This document shows positions 32,712-44,650 of a DNA stretch of 64,000 nt, piece after piece. Position 1 is the stretch's first letter; every line of letters starts with the position of its first letter. The position numbers were made by a program, and so were the translations under genes. The stretch lies in the NCBI GenBank assembly GCA_963556145.1, contig OY744461.1:310001-374000 (forward strand). The letters are read 5' to 3'. The stretch comes from Hygrocybe punicea (taxonomy: Eukaryota; Basidiomycota; Agaricomycetes; Agaricales; Hygrophoraceae). Below the pieces are notes generated by a model. It worked only from the letters and a program-made list of their open reading frames with translations, searched no databases and had not been told where the DNA came from.

Positions 32712-34651
32712 TGTAGTGGCTGTGCCTGACAGATCACGTGACCAGTCCCTTAGTCAGTAGCCCTATCTGGATGTAGTAGACAGTTCATCCATCCCATCCA
32801 GATTGACCTTTCCCTTCGAGTCCTGTGTGAGCCCCCGAGAGGTCACTCAGGACCACTCCAACATGGTGATGAGAGTGTGCTTCAGCTCACCCCTTTATTG
32901 TTCATAGCCTTTTTTGTACCCTCTCACTTGTTCTTTTGCATCAGGATGACTCTTTTCGGCCTCACTAGACAGGTTGCAGTGCAACCCCAATTATCAGTTC
33001 ATACTCAGCCACGGACACTCGTGTTACCCCCTAGCACTTGCGTTCAAGCCAACAGGGTCCCATGTCACCCTTGATGACCCAAAAACATGGCTGCAACTAT
33101 TTTTGAGCTCACCATCCCCAGGCCACATCACCCAGTTCGCACCCCATTGTACACCCTTCGCAGGCCCAAGACAACCCCCCAACACCTTCATTTTATGGTT
33201 CACGACCCCACCTCACTGCCCATCACCTTGAAAGAGCCCCGTGAACCTGTTTTGACTCTCAATGTCTGCCCCACAATATGCCACATCATCGCCCCAAACC
33301 CCCATTTTTTTGTGAACCCCAGCCCCATGGGTATTCATCCAAGCCCCAGGACCAACACTTGATGACCTGTACCTTGTTCCCACCCAAATGAACCCCCTGT
33401 CAATGTCCATTTTGGATACCTGCACCCTGCCACGTCATAGCTCTACAACCCCACTTTTCCATATGTTACAGCCCCACCCATCCTCGTTCAACTCCCCACA
33501 GCCTTGTTCCACCTTCCAGAACACCCCATCGCCCTTTGTTTCCTCAAATGAGCCCTACCACCATCCTTGGTGGACCAGCACCACGCCCCTCATTGCATCA
33601 ACTTACATGGCCCCCATACCCACTCGTCCAGCTCACGGCCAACCCATTTATCGCCCCAGAGCACCCTACATCTCACCAACGCCCCGAACGAGCCATCCCC
33701 ACCATGTTTGGACCCCCAATGTCATCTCACGTCACTACCCCATGACTGCCTACTCCGGCATCCCCACCCCACTCGCATATGTTCATTAGGACCCCTACCA
33801 GGCCCTCGCAACCCCTCGTGACCATTTCCCAGAGCCCACACAAAGAGATCCCTCGACACCAGTGCCAACTCTAGCGCCCAAGTACATAGCTTTCCCCTGT
33901 TCATTTCCTCTCTGTTTCCTTCCTCTCTATTTCCTTTCACTCTTCTGTTTCCTTTCCCTCAGTTTCCTCCCCTCAGTTTCCTCTGTCTCTGTCTCTGTTT
34001 CCCCCACAATTCAGTTTCACTATTTTTTCTATTCTCTTGATCTGTCACCCGGATACCAGACACTACCCAACTGCCTTACCTACCAAGTTACCAGAACTAA
34101 ATGAGCCTCAAACACCTTCTGCACCTTTGAGAACCCTAGACACAAGAACCCTGTGACACAAGAACTGCAAACCGAGAACTGCAAACTGAGAACCTGTGAT
34201 ACAAGAACCGCGAGACATCAGTTTGGTCATCTACCACCACTGTTTTTGATGGATGATATGGTCCTGCTCCACGAGATGGAGGACTGGGAGTCGTGACTGA
34301 GAAGTTTTGGAGAGCTGAGAGAGAGTCTAGTTGGGTCATCTGCCACCACTGATCTTCAATGGACCACTCCATATGATGGAGGACTTGGAGTCATAACTGG
34401 AGAGTGATGTTGAGAGATTTGGAGAGATTTTTTGGTCAGTCCAGTCTTGTTTTTTGGTTTTCTGCTAGCAACAAGGACGTCGCTATGGAGAAAGGGGGCA
34501 CTTGTAGTGGTTGTGCCTGATAGATCACATGACCAGTCCTTTAGTCAGTAGCCCTATCTGGATGTAGTAGACACTTCATCCATCCCATCCAGATTGACCT
34601 TTCCCTTCGAGTCCTGTGTGAGCCCCCGAGAGGTCCCTCAGGACCGCTCCA
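32712..34651 (+). mobile_element. Family-D mini LTR element (non-autonomous)
   Basis: 149-bp LTRs (32712-32860 and 34503-34651, about 95% identical, TGTAGTGG... CTCCA) with 4-bp duplication CTGG (32708-32711 and 34652-34655). A purine tract GGAGAAAGGGGGCACT lies immediately before the right LTR, and TGGTGATGAGAGTG, a primer-site candidate, begins 3 bases after the left LTR. The interior has proline-rich frames on the plus strand (for example 33388-33789: YHHPWWTSTTPLIASTYMAP). No RT, so it needs another element's enzymes. Confidence 0.85.
33388..33789 (+). CDS. Proline-rich ORF of family-D element
   Basis: 133 codons, MNPLSMSILDTCTLPRHSST to SGIPTPLAYVH, and the frame stays open beyond a single stop to about 33890. 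Upstream text in other frames has a similar composition, so a longer original frame is possible. It is Pro, His and Thr-rich with no domain recognised. It could be a gag-like structural protein or non-coding sequence with biased composition. Confidence 0.25.
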   Translation: MNPLSMSILDTCTLPRHSSTTPLFHMLQPHPSSFNSPQPCSTFQNTPSPFVSSNEPYHHPWWTSTTPLIASTYMAPIPTRPAHGQPIYRPRAPYISPTPRTSHPHHVWTPNVISRHYPMTAYSGIPTPLAYVH

Positions 34652-35777
34652 CTGGGGATGTCGAGTACAGGGGGGCACAAGGAAGGATGGCATGGCAATG
34701 CATGAGGCATCGATGATGGCAAGGACAGCTCATGAGGGCTCACGACTGGTGTTGTGGGGCCATAGGAAGTGGTGCAAGGCAATGAGGAGGTCCAATGAGG
34801 GTGTGAATGGCCAGAGATGTCGACTTGGCTGGGGCACGAAGTGGGTGATGTGGCAAGCAGTTGGGGCTTTACTAATGGGGAAGACAGCTCGTAAGAGCTC
34901 GCAAATGGCATCATGGGGCTGTAGCACAGTGTTGAGGGCTTGAATGCGGTGGGGCTGCTTGCACGGACTCGTGAAGGGCGCTGACATGGTTTGCTGGTAA
35001 CTTCATGGGCTCAGACGATGGGGGTGTGTCAGGGCTTGTACAAAAGCGAGTTTGTAGACACTAGTGGCTGGGGTTACACAGGCTAAACCCGTTGCACAGT
35101 GCTCCATCTGTTCTGAGTTGTGAGTGCACACAAGTGCAATTGGGTGGGTCGTTGGGGCTGTTTTGGGGCTTTCTGGTCATGGTTTTTCAACAGGTATCAG
35201 TGGGGAGTGGGATTCTGAGCATTGCAGCAGGTGCTGCTAGCCCTAGGACCCCGAGGACTCTGTAGATAGCTTTCCCTTTCCTGTTCCTAGCTTAGTCAGC
35301 AATCCAGGGTTTTCCCTAGCTCCCCCCTTCCTGCAATGGCTCCCCCTGAGCCTTTCCCTCTGAGGTCCAGAGATCCCCTCTCCAACATGTTGGGGATCTA
35401 TAAACAAGTGTGGATGCTGGATGTGACAAGGTTTGAGTCAACAAATGAGAGTGTTGGATTGTGGCTGTGCAAGTTTCCCAAAGCGGGAAGCGGCCATTGG
35501 GTTGGCCACACAAGAGCAGGTTTGAAGTTGTACGTGAAACTAGACAGTTGTGGTCATAAAAGAAGACAAGATAGTAATAGAATCAAACCCAAATGATGAT
35601 GTGATAGTTGAGGATCAGATTCTCGATGCATTGGATGTCAGATGTAAAGAGGTTGGGTAATAGGTGTCGGATGTGTAAAGTGCAGTGGCAGGGCTTGTTT
35701 CGAGATGATCAAAGGAAATGCAGGGCTATGGAATGAATGTGTCTTGACACTGAATTATCCTCATGTTGGGCTCCAGA
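34652..35777 (-). other. Family-C interior, primer-proximal part
   Basis: TGGGGC/GTGAGGG-rich DNA whose minus strand is open in short Pro-rich frames (34914-34576, 34987-34730). The end 35759-35775 is the tRNA-Lys-like primer site. Nothing else recognised. Confidence 0.4.
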
Positions 35778-36639
35778 TGTAGATGTGGGTTCAGGGTGGC
35801 TTTGGAACATAGATCCTAACCTAGGGGTGTCAGCATAGAAGTGACAGTGGATAACCAGTGTCAGGGATAGTGGTAAAGGAGTAGTAAAAGAAATGAAAAG
35901 TAAAGCCGACATATAAAACTAAGAAAATGGACAAATAACGATAATCCAGACTGAAAATGGGTAAATAACAATGAACCTGACGATGCCGACAATGTCAGGT
36001 ATGGCAGGTCAGGCCAGGTTGGGTCAGAAACAATAAACGAATAATAGGAACTAAGAGGAGGTCAACAAGGACAACTAAAAAAGTCTAAGGATTTATGAGG
36101 ACAAGCATCTGAAGGGATTAAAAGATGATTCTGACTGTAAGGAAATGGGGACTAAGGGTATCTTTTTTTTGTACAGTTGTCGGGGACCATTTTTATAGTA
36201 CATGAGTGGGTAGTCTACTTTTGGTCATGTCCATTTCGGCTGATGGAAACTACAAAGGAAAGTTGGAATAGGGATCTGAAGAGGGGGGGTTGCAATGTCA
36301 CAGAGACAGGAAAATGGAGGGGAAAACAAATATCCATGAAAAAGATCTAAAACATCATGTTTATCACCAAAAGGATGAGGGAATGCATATAAAGGGCAAG
36401 TCCAAAGTCAGGAATCCAGTCCAATGATATCTGTCCCCTAGAATTGGGACTCTGGGGCTTATGAGGCTGCCAGATTTGGTCCAAAAGCGACCATGACAAA
36501 GCAGCATATGTCGGGTTACATCACATCACATCACATTTGGTTATGTTGTGTTTGAATATGAGTTGTTTGGAGGCATCGGGTTTCTCCAAATTTGTGATAT
36601 ATCGAGGATTTGGACTCAGAGGGATGTCAACCCTCTACA
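35778..36639 (-). repeat. Family-C LTR (5' LTR in element orientation)
   Basis: 862 bp, TGTAGATGTGGG to CCCTCTACA. Next to the primer site at 35759-35775 (minus). Confidence 0.87.
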
Positions 36640-36850
36640 CCGTGCAAATGAAACCCACCTTGATAAAGATGAGAAACTGATCCTTTTCATTCTTTTCTAT
36701 CTTCAAGGAGGACTTGCTGGATGATGGGCAGATTGGTTCATTGATGTTGTGCTAGAACATAACCCAGTCAATTTTGGAACAATGGCAGACTTTTTAACAG
36801 AATTCAAACAATACCTCAAAAAACCAGACCAAAAGAAAGAGGCGAGATAC
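36640..36850 (+). pseudogene. gag: Gypsy gag fragment, right part
   Basis: Continues 28956: ANETHLDKDEKLILFILFYL, QGGLAG*WAD (TGA at 36722, the same codon as TGA 3003 in the other copy), NPVNFGTMADFLTEFKQYLK, then cut by the family-B LTR at 36851. Confidence 0.8.
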
Positions 36851-36877
36851 TGTTACAGATCACTTCTACAGCAGGCT

Positions 36878-38521
36878 TGTTACATTTTTCAACTTGGCAA
36901 CTCCAATTCCAATTCCGGTACCTGCCATGACAATTCCACATTACCACACCTTCCTTATTTGTTTCCTTTTGCTTTGTGTCTCCTTTTCGACATCATTTTT
37001 TATTCTTGTTCTCGTTTCCTTTTATCCTTTCTTCTAGAATAATCCAGACCGACCATGGACACATCCCCACATGACCTTGCTGTACCTGAACAGTCTTCTT
37101 GCCGATGGACATCATCACCATTGTCTTTTCCCTTACCTTCACATATTGTTTACTTCATCCCACGACAAACCGATACACAATGGCTGTACTCCCAACACAG
37201 CTAATTACTGTAATCATCATTGGCAGCATTGCCATCACTTTCCCTATCAGTTTCTACCTTGTTATGATCTATCTTTGGCATCAGCACTGAAACCCTTCTG
37301 CCATCAATACATCCAACTTCCACCGCAACAATATCTCACCATGTAATTGACAATTGCCATTCCTGGATATATGGTTTCCACTTTCGTATTCTGGGCCTAC
37401 CATTATCCTCCTTGATGATCTGACAACATTCCTCACCTGCTTGTACAGTCTGAACAATCCTCAATCACAAGATATTTCACTGTTCCTTCCAATCCGATCA
37501 TCACCGAAGCACACACCTTCATACTTTGACCACAGACCATATGCCTTCCCAATACAGTGAACCGACCCCTGTTGTGTATTGTTCACACATCATCGCTTTA
37601 ATGCAGTACAACTTGTTCCCACAGCTTGTCACCTGTGCCATGACTCGAAACCTGGACCCACATTCATTTATTCTTTTTCATCTGTAACCTCGATACCTCC
37701 CACACTCATTTATAACAATACCCTTTCTTGGATGAATACCAACATCAGGTGGACCTCATTGTTCCACACACAGGACAAGACATCACCCCTCGATACATCA
37801 TCAACACAGACATCATCATCCAGCACAGCAAACGCTGTACACATGTCTGACCTCAACTATCTCACCGTCCTAGTTGGTTTTTCCCCAGCACATTCCTTTG
37901 TTTTCTTTCATACTGACCTTGCTGCTATACCCACACTACCTCACCACACTCCCTTCACCAATCCCCTGAATGATGCCTTCCTCCAACCCGACCATGCAAT
38001 GCACTTGCCAGACTGCGCACTTGCCCATTGCGGCAAGTGTAGACCCTGAATTGGCAATTCTGCATATCACATGATCCAATGACAAATCATCTGAGTCATC
38101 CAGACCTCTTCTATCCCTCAGTGACACCTGGGCCTCCAGTTGGATTACAAGAACATTGACATAGGGGCGCCTCATGTCCGCCTCATGGTGAACACATGGT
38201 GTAGTTGGACTTACTGTAGCCTCATGGTTGGACTTCTATTTACCTCTCCTCAAGACCAGTCACTATATCTACTGTTCTTGTAGTTGGTTTGGACTTTTTC
38301 TTCTTTTCTCTTCTTTATGTTTAGTCTGGTTCTTGGGGCAGACCCTCTTGTCTTGGGTAACCCCCATGGCTCGCAATGACTATAGACCATGGACCCCCTC
38401 ACTTGTAGCAGTGTTGTCTTAGTTGTAAGCAACAATAAAAACTGCTGTCCTCTCCCCTGGAAACTGATCCCCTAGTTAAGTTGATTGTTGCCGGAGCCTG
38501 CTGTAGAAGTGATCCGTAACA
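36878..38521 (+). repeat. Family-B LTR, plus copy inserted in the minus copy
   Basis: TGTTACATTTTTC to GATCCGTAACA, 1,644 bp, flanked by AGGCT at 36873-36877 and 38522-38526. A solo LTR, uninterrupted, and useful as the reference for the family. The small membrane ORF (MAVLPTQLITVIIIGSIAIT) starts near 37181. Confidence 0.9.
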
Positions 38522-39520
38522 AGGCTCCAGCAACAATCAACTTAACTGGGGGTTGGTTTCCAGAGGGGAGAACAGCAGCTTTCATTGTTGCTTACAACTA
38601 AGACAACACTACTAAGAAGGAGGGTGCATGGTCTAGTGTCATTGCGAACTGTGGGGGTTACCCAAGACAAGATGAGTTGGCCCTAAGAACCAGACTAAAC
38701 GTAAAGAAGGGAAAAGAAGAAAAAGTCCGAACCAACTACAAGAACAGTAGATATAGTGACTGGTCTTGAGGAGAGGTAAATAGAAGTCCAACCATGAGGC
38801 TACAGTAAGTCCAACTACACCATGTGTTCACCATGAGGCGGACATGAGGCGCCCCTATGTCAATGTTCTTGTAATCCAACTGGAGGCCCAGGTGTCACTG
38901 AGGGATAGAAGAGGTCTGGATGACTCAGATGATTTGTCATTGGATCATGTGATATGCAGAATTGCCAATTCAGGGTCTACACTTGCCACAATGGGCAAGT
39001 GCACAGTCTGGCAAGTGCATTGCATGGTCAGGTTTGAGAGAGGCTTTGTCCAGTGTGGGATTGGTGAAGGGAGTGTCCTGAGGTAGTAGTGTGGGTGTAG
39101 TGGTGAAGTCAGTATGAAAGAAAAAAAGGAATGTGTTGGGAGAAAACCAACCAGAACAGTGGAATGGTCAAGGTCAGACATGTGAACAGCATAAGCTGTA
39201 CTGGATGGCAATGTCTGTGTCAATGATGTATTGAGGGGTGATTTCTTGTCCTGGTATGGAACAATGTTGTCCTGATGTTGGTATTCTTCTAATAAGGGGA
39301 ATTGTTGTAAATGAGTGGAGGAATCATCAAGGTTATAGATGGTAAAGGATAAATGAATGTGGGTCCAGGTTTCAAGTCATGGCACAGGTGACAAGCTGTG
39401 GGAATATGTCGTCAGGTACTGCATTGAAGCTATGACGTGTGAACAATACACAACAGGGGTTGGTTCACTGTATTGGGAGATTGTATGGTCTGTGGTCAAA
39501 GTCTGAAGGTGTGTGCTTCA

Positions 39521-39720
39521 NNNNNNNNNNNNNNNNNNNNNNNNNNNNNNNNNNNNNNNNNNNNNNNNNNNNNNNNNNNNNNNNNNNNNNNNNNNNNNNN
39601 NNNNNNNNNNNNNNNNNNNNNNNNNNNNNNNNNNNNNNNNNNNNNNNNNNNNNNNNNNNNNNNNNNNNNNNNNNNNNNNNNNNNNNNNNNNNNNNNNNNN
39701 NNNNNNNNNNNNNNNNNNNN
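39521..39720. other. Assembly gap (200 N) with identical 220-bp flanks
   Basis: The 220 bases before the gap (39301-39520) are identical to the 220 after it (39721-39940). Within an LTR of known length this is 420 bp of excess, so the contigs probably overlap and the gap is artificial. Confidence 0.9.
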
Positions 39721-40559
39721 ATTGTTGTAAATGAGTGGAGGAATCATCAAGGTTATAGATGGTAAAGGATAAATGAATGTGGGTCCAGGTTTCAAGTCAT
39801 GGCACAGGTGACAAGCTGTGGGAATATGTCGTCAGGTACTGCATTGAAGCTATGACGTGTGAACAATACACAACAGGGGTTGGTTCACTGTATTGGGAGA
39901 TTGTATGGTCTGTGGTCAAAGTCTGAAGGTGTGTGCTTCAGTGATGGTCAGATTGGAAGGAACAGTGAAATGTCTCATGATTGAGGATTGTTCAGGGTAT
40001 GCATGCAGGTGAGGAATGTCATCAGATTGTCAAGGAGGATAATGGTGGGCATGGGATACAAAAGTGGAAACCATATATCCAGGAATGGCAATTGTCAATT
40101 ACGTGGTGAGATGTTGTCAAGGTGAAAGTCAGAAGTATCAATGGCAGAATGGTGTTGGTGCCAAAGATAGATCATGACAAGGTAGAAACCGATAAGGAAA
40201 GTGATAGCGATGCTGCTAATAATCAGGGTGATTGGCTGTGTTGGGAGTACAGCCATTGTGTATCAGGTTGTTGTGGGATGAAGTAAACAATATGTCAAGG
40301 CAAGGGAAAAGACAATGACGATGATATCCATCAGCAAGGAGACTATTTGGGTACAGCAAGGTCACATGGGGATGTGTCCATGGTTGGTCTGGATTGTCCT
40401 AAAAGAAAGGGTAAAAAGAAAACAAGAACACAAATAAACAATAATGTCCAAAAGAAGACAAAAGGCAAAAGGGAATGCAAAAGGAAGGTGTGGTAATGTA
40501 GAATCCTCATGGTGGGTCCCAGAGTTGGAATCGGAGTTGTGGAGTTGAAAAATGTAACA

Positions 40560-40975
40560 CAGAGCATGATTGCATTGTCAAAGGCCAAAACGGAATATGT
40601 CACTGCTACTCATGCCATGAAGCAGTTGCTTTGGCACAGAAAATTATTGAAGGAATTTGACCTACAGTCAGATGAGACATCAATTCTACGATCTGACAAT
40701 CAGGCTGCGACAGCTATGTCGCACAACCTGGAATTCCACACACAGATGAAACAGATATCAATCTACATTTCCTATGAGATCACATTGCATCTGGTATCCT
40801 TAAAGTCATGTATAATCCTTCCCAAGAAAATCTAGCAGACATATTTACGAAAGGGTTACCTTGCCACTTCACACAAAGTTCACAACTGAACTTGGTCTAC
40901 TGACCAGAGAGGAACCGGAAAGAGTGGATCACATAACAGAATACATGGACAATGTTTACCATGACCTGGAATGAG
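40560..40975 (+). pseudogene. pol: Copia RNase H fragment (second copia family)
   Basis: ALSKAKTEYVTATHAMKQLL, ILRSDNQAATAMSHNLEFHT and, after a frame change near 40765, DHIASGILKVMYNPSQENLA and DIFTKGLP: the end of a copia polyprotein. A TGA at 40775 lies at a probable arginine. Everything upstream is missing, cut by the family-B LTR. Confidence 0.8.
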
Positions 40976-41001
40976 TCAAAGAGTATTCAACCAAGGGGGA
41001 G

Positions 41002-41360
41002 TGTTGGGAATAATGGCTAAATAGTTGCAGAAAGGATTAGTAATCCATATCACATGACCCTGGAACTCTGCCCAATGAATAATGCTGAAGTGCAGCGGTT
41101 ATTCTACTCAATACAAGAAACTTTAGCAAGTAGTATAAAAACCCTCTAAGAGAGACAAATATAATTAATTCCACATAAAATATCTTAGCAGTCAACAACC
41201 ACTGCATCATATATCACAATAGTATATCCTCTAGACATGATATTTTCACTGATAATACTCATCATTTCTTTATCATATTTTCTCCAAAATTAAAGAGCAA
41301 ACATGCATCGGATTTTTTACAATTTTCTACAAATAATATGTTAAATATGGCAACAGGGAC
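41002..41360 (+). repeat. LTR of the second copia family
   Basis: Follows a polypurine tract (CCAAGGGGGAG, 40991-41001) and begins TGTTGGGAATAATGG. It contains a TATA-like AGTATAAAAACCC near 41132. The right boundary (about CAACA at 41357) is uncertain. Confidence 0.6.
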
Positions 41361-41748
41361 TGATCAGCTCAAAATTCTCGACAGGGACTGACCAGCTCGA
41401 CTAAGGACCCCAGAGATGTTATTATTGCCATTTTCAGTAATCTTAGCAGTCATCAACATATGCATTTTGTAAATAATTCATGAAATACTATATAGATTGT
41501 TAATGTGTAAAATCATCTATTTTATAAGGCCCATGCTTAGTTCCTGGATATTACCTGTTTCTAAAGTTGCTTTACTATAGTCCAATCATGCTACACAAGA
41601 GTCCATGTGCCTCTCCCTTCATCTCACCTTTGGGGTATCCCATGTTTCAGTTTCACTAGCATTTTATCTACTTGGGGAGGAGAGTTCCTGTTCTACAGGA
41701 CCACCTTATCTCCTAAGTAAGAACCTTTCTTATATTCTTCCCATCTTT

Positions 41749-42566
41749 TTACAGCCATTTTAGTAATTCATGGCAGTAACTGGATTTTTTTTCATCAATT
41801 GAGAAATTTGGACTTAGTGGAATTTCCAGTGCTGAATCTTGTATCTCATGAAATACTGTATGGATTGAGATGGTTATAGAGGGAAAGTTGTACTATTTCT
41901 TAAGTGCTATCTACTCCTATCATTACATTTGGACAATATTTAGTGTTTGGTGACTTGTGGATGAAACAAAAGGTAAACCAGTACTTTTTGACACCCAAAA
42001 TGATATTGTCAAATTATGCTATCAAATGAGCTCATATGAAAAAGTTTGTAGGGAGAAACTTCTTCAGTTTTTCAAGGGCGAGAAGTACAAATACCGTGTT
42101 TTCCTTCATTTTTGTCCTTGGAGCCAACATTTAAAATTCATGCAATATTTCAAGGCTAAAGCAGACAAACATAGTACAGATGCAATGTTGGCTCCAAGGA
42201 CAAAAATGAAGGAAAACACGGTATTTGTACTTCTCGCCCTTGAAAAACTGAAGAAGTTTCTCCCTACAAACTTTTTCATATGAGCTCATTTGATAGCATA
42301 ATTTGACAATATCATTTTGGGTGTCAAAAAGTACTGGTTTACCTTTTGTTTCATCCACAAGTCACCAAACACTAAATATTGTCCAAATGTAATGATAGGA
42401 GTAGATAGCACTTAAGAAATAGTACAACTTTCCCTCTATAACCATCTCAATCCATACAGTATTTCATGAGATACAAGATTCAGCACTGGAAATTCCACTA
42501 AGTCCAAATTTCTCAATTGATGAAAAAAAATCCAGTTACTGCCATGAATTACTAAAATGGCTGTAA
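41749..42566. repeat. 818-bp palindrome with 383-bp arms
   Basis: Arms 41749-42131 and 42184-42566 appear to be exact reverse complements around a 52-bp centre. Both strands therefore encode the same peptide (MDETKGKPVLFDTQND...). A decayed relative with its own inverted repeat lies at 13440-13935, which argues that foldback structure is a property of the family. Confidence 0.85.
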
Positions 42567-43563
42567 TTCCTAAGTAATACAGATTTTACAAGACTAATCA
42601 GTTCTGCGTAGGTTAGGTTATTCATAGGCATCTGAAGGGGTTTACCCCCCAATGGATAATGTATTTTATTTAGTATTTTTATTCCATGGTGGATTTGTAG
42701 AAAGTCCTGTAAGGGACCGGGATCACACAGTTTATGCTCAACCAAATGTAATATCAAGCTGGGAGTACTCCAGCAACTGTACTAGTATAAGTCATAAAGA
42801 AGCACAGCATAAGTGATAGAAGGACAATGTGGCAACTAGTACAATAACAAAGAATGATCTATATTAAAACATCCATCATGAGGCTAGTCAATGAACATAA
42901 GGGGGGTGTGAGGTGTTGGTGTTATGATGCATTGTAATGTGTAGTTCAGGCCTAGTACCAAAGGGGATACTAGAAGGGTGGTCAGCTAACTAGTGACTGA
43001 GGTGTAGTCAGTGGTGGCAACATGATTACCAACCAACAACAATGCAAACCCCTGGATGCATAATGACTGGAGGTTACCATGCCACATGAAAAAGCCTACC
43101 CTTGAGTCACTGGTATATAATGGTCATAAGTAGTCAGTAGAAACCTAGCTTTGGTCTAGTTCATTTTCCCTGGTCATCTTAGCTCTCCCTGTATCATTGT
43201 ACCACTGAATCTATTTGGTTTTTCCCATTCTCTACTCAGTATCCTTGATTGCTTTGTGTTGCCTGTGTTGCTGGTCCAATGCTGGAGTCTGTCTTGAGAC
43301 ATCCTGTAACAGTTCTCTAGACTTGTACTCTCCACTCTCACTGTCTCACTGTCATAATCACAAAACTCTTGTCATTTCACTTTGCTCCCCATTATTCCCA
43401 CCTTGTCTTATTGTTGTTATGCTCATCAACTACAAACCTGACCTTCACCCAAGTCAGATTACATCAGATTACACCAGATTCTGTTGGAAACTATCTTTTC
43501 TATCTTCAGATTCCCTTCATTACTAACTAGGCTCAGCATGTCATTGATCTTGATTTGGGGTCT

Positions 43564-44650
43564 TGTTAGAGATGTGCAAGTAACTCCAGATGGAATGGAG
43601 TTAATTGGAGGACTGGAGGTGCGAACTCTTAAAGTAGTTTAGCTACTTCCTTAAGTCGTACTGAGTAGGCACTGGGCAGACAAAGCAGAGTTAGTCCAGA
43701 GGTTCAGACTAAAGATGGAGACTAATAATGAGCTCAAGGCAAAGCCTTAAGTTTGAGAGTGAATAGGATAAGAGGAACTCAAGTTGATTTCCAGAACGAA
43801 GTTACAGGACATTGTAGTTCTAGCTTATATACTTGGTAAACTAATTGTTATGTCCTTAGTAACATAAAGATAATAAGAACTCTGGAAGGTGAACCAGAGT
43901 TTGGAGAAGGATAAAAGGAATAAAGGGTTGCTACGTACAGTGACAAGTAAACAAAGGGGAGGAACAGATAGGAGTCTGGAGTAACAGAGAAGAAGAAGAA
44001 TAGCGAGTATAATGAGGAAAGGAACAATAACATACATGAGGGGATAAGATAAGATAAAGGGGCGGAAAAGTACAGAGCAGAGTTCGTCGGAATCCATCGG
44101 AGTTGCATGGATATGACAGGTCTCGGTTTCCTCAGGGTCTTCTGCTCTCTACTACCTCTGCTTTCTCTGCCCTTAGCCTTGTGGCATTCTGTGTGATGTG
44201 TATGTTCCGGTGGACAAGTCTGGCAGTAACACATTGGTAACCAGTGATGTGTTGGATTTGGGGTAGGAACCAAGATGGTGGGTTTATGCTGACTTGGGGG
44301 CGAAGGGGTTAGGTAAGCAGTTCATATGGGGTGAAAGCCGAAAAAGTGGCAGGCATAACAAGAACTACTGGGGTACAAACCGTACAATTCTAGGCCTCAG
44401 GTATCTATCCACTATGAGTATATGGGAGTCCTTTTTATACTACAGAGGTCATAGCATCCTGGGTGTGTAGGCATGTGAATGCAACTGATATTATGGGTGC
44501 CCAGTGATTGGACAGAGAGAGGTTGGCGCATTTGGGTCTGCATTCAGTTCCAGACTTGTTTGGAATTGATGAGTAATAATGCATGGATGAGTGGTAGAAT
44601 GTGCATTTTGGTGGATTTCTGTGGTTACAGAGGTTGTACCCTCTACAACA
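43564..44650 (+). repeat. Possible solo LTR
   Basis: Begins TGTTAGAGATG and ends CCCTCTACAACA, 1,087 bp, with LTR-like composition; flanks GGTCT and TGACC do not match. Call is weak. Elsewhere in 42567-45430 I see only short chance ORFs. Confidence 0.3.

Larger units (their letters stand above)
28957..36639 (-). mobile_element. Family-C LTR retrotransposon without pol (LARD-like)
   Basis: 7.7-kb element with ~850-bp LTRs (28957-29805 and 35778-36639) inside a gypsy gag, target duplication CAGT/CCGT (28953-28956, 36640-36643). On the minus strand the LTR at 35778 is followed after two bases by TGGAGCCCAACATGAGG, close to the tRNA-Lys-type primer site TGGCGCCCAACGTGGGGC, which sets the orientation. 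The interior (29806-35777) holds degenerate Pro/His-rich minus-strand ORFs and a nested mini-LTR element (32712-34651). I see no RT, integrase or protease, so it must have relied on another element. Confidence 0.85.
36851..40559 (-). repeat. Family-B LTR, minus copy, split
   Basis: First 27 bp (36851-36877, the LTR 3' end in reverse) are separated from the rest (38522-40559) by another family-B LTR. Subtracting that insert, the 5-bp duplication and the gap-flanking repeat gives about 1.64 kb, equal to the copy at 1036-13233. Its ends lack a matching target duplication (GATAC against CAGAG), so it belonged to a rearranged or partly deleted element. It carries the small membrane ORF near 40100-40255. 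Confidence 0.85.

Noticed and set aside
39439..39795. ORFs across the N gap
   Set aside because: They consist of undetermined bases.
39301..39940. True tandem duplication in the family-B LTR
   Set aside because: Exact identity on both sides of an N run and the known LTR length favour an assembly artefact, though reads are needed to be sure.
43215..43526. Secreted or membrane protein gene
   Set aside because: Hydrophobic ORF in LTR-like, CT-rich DNA without conservation or splice context.
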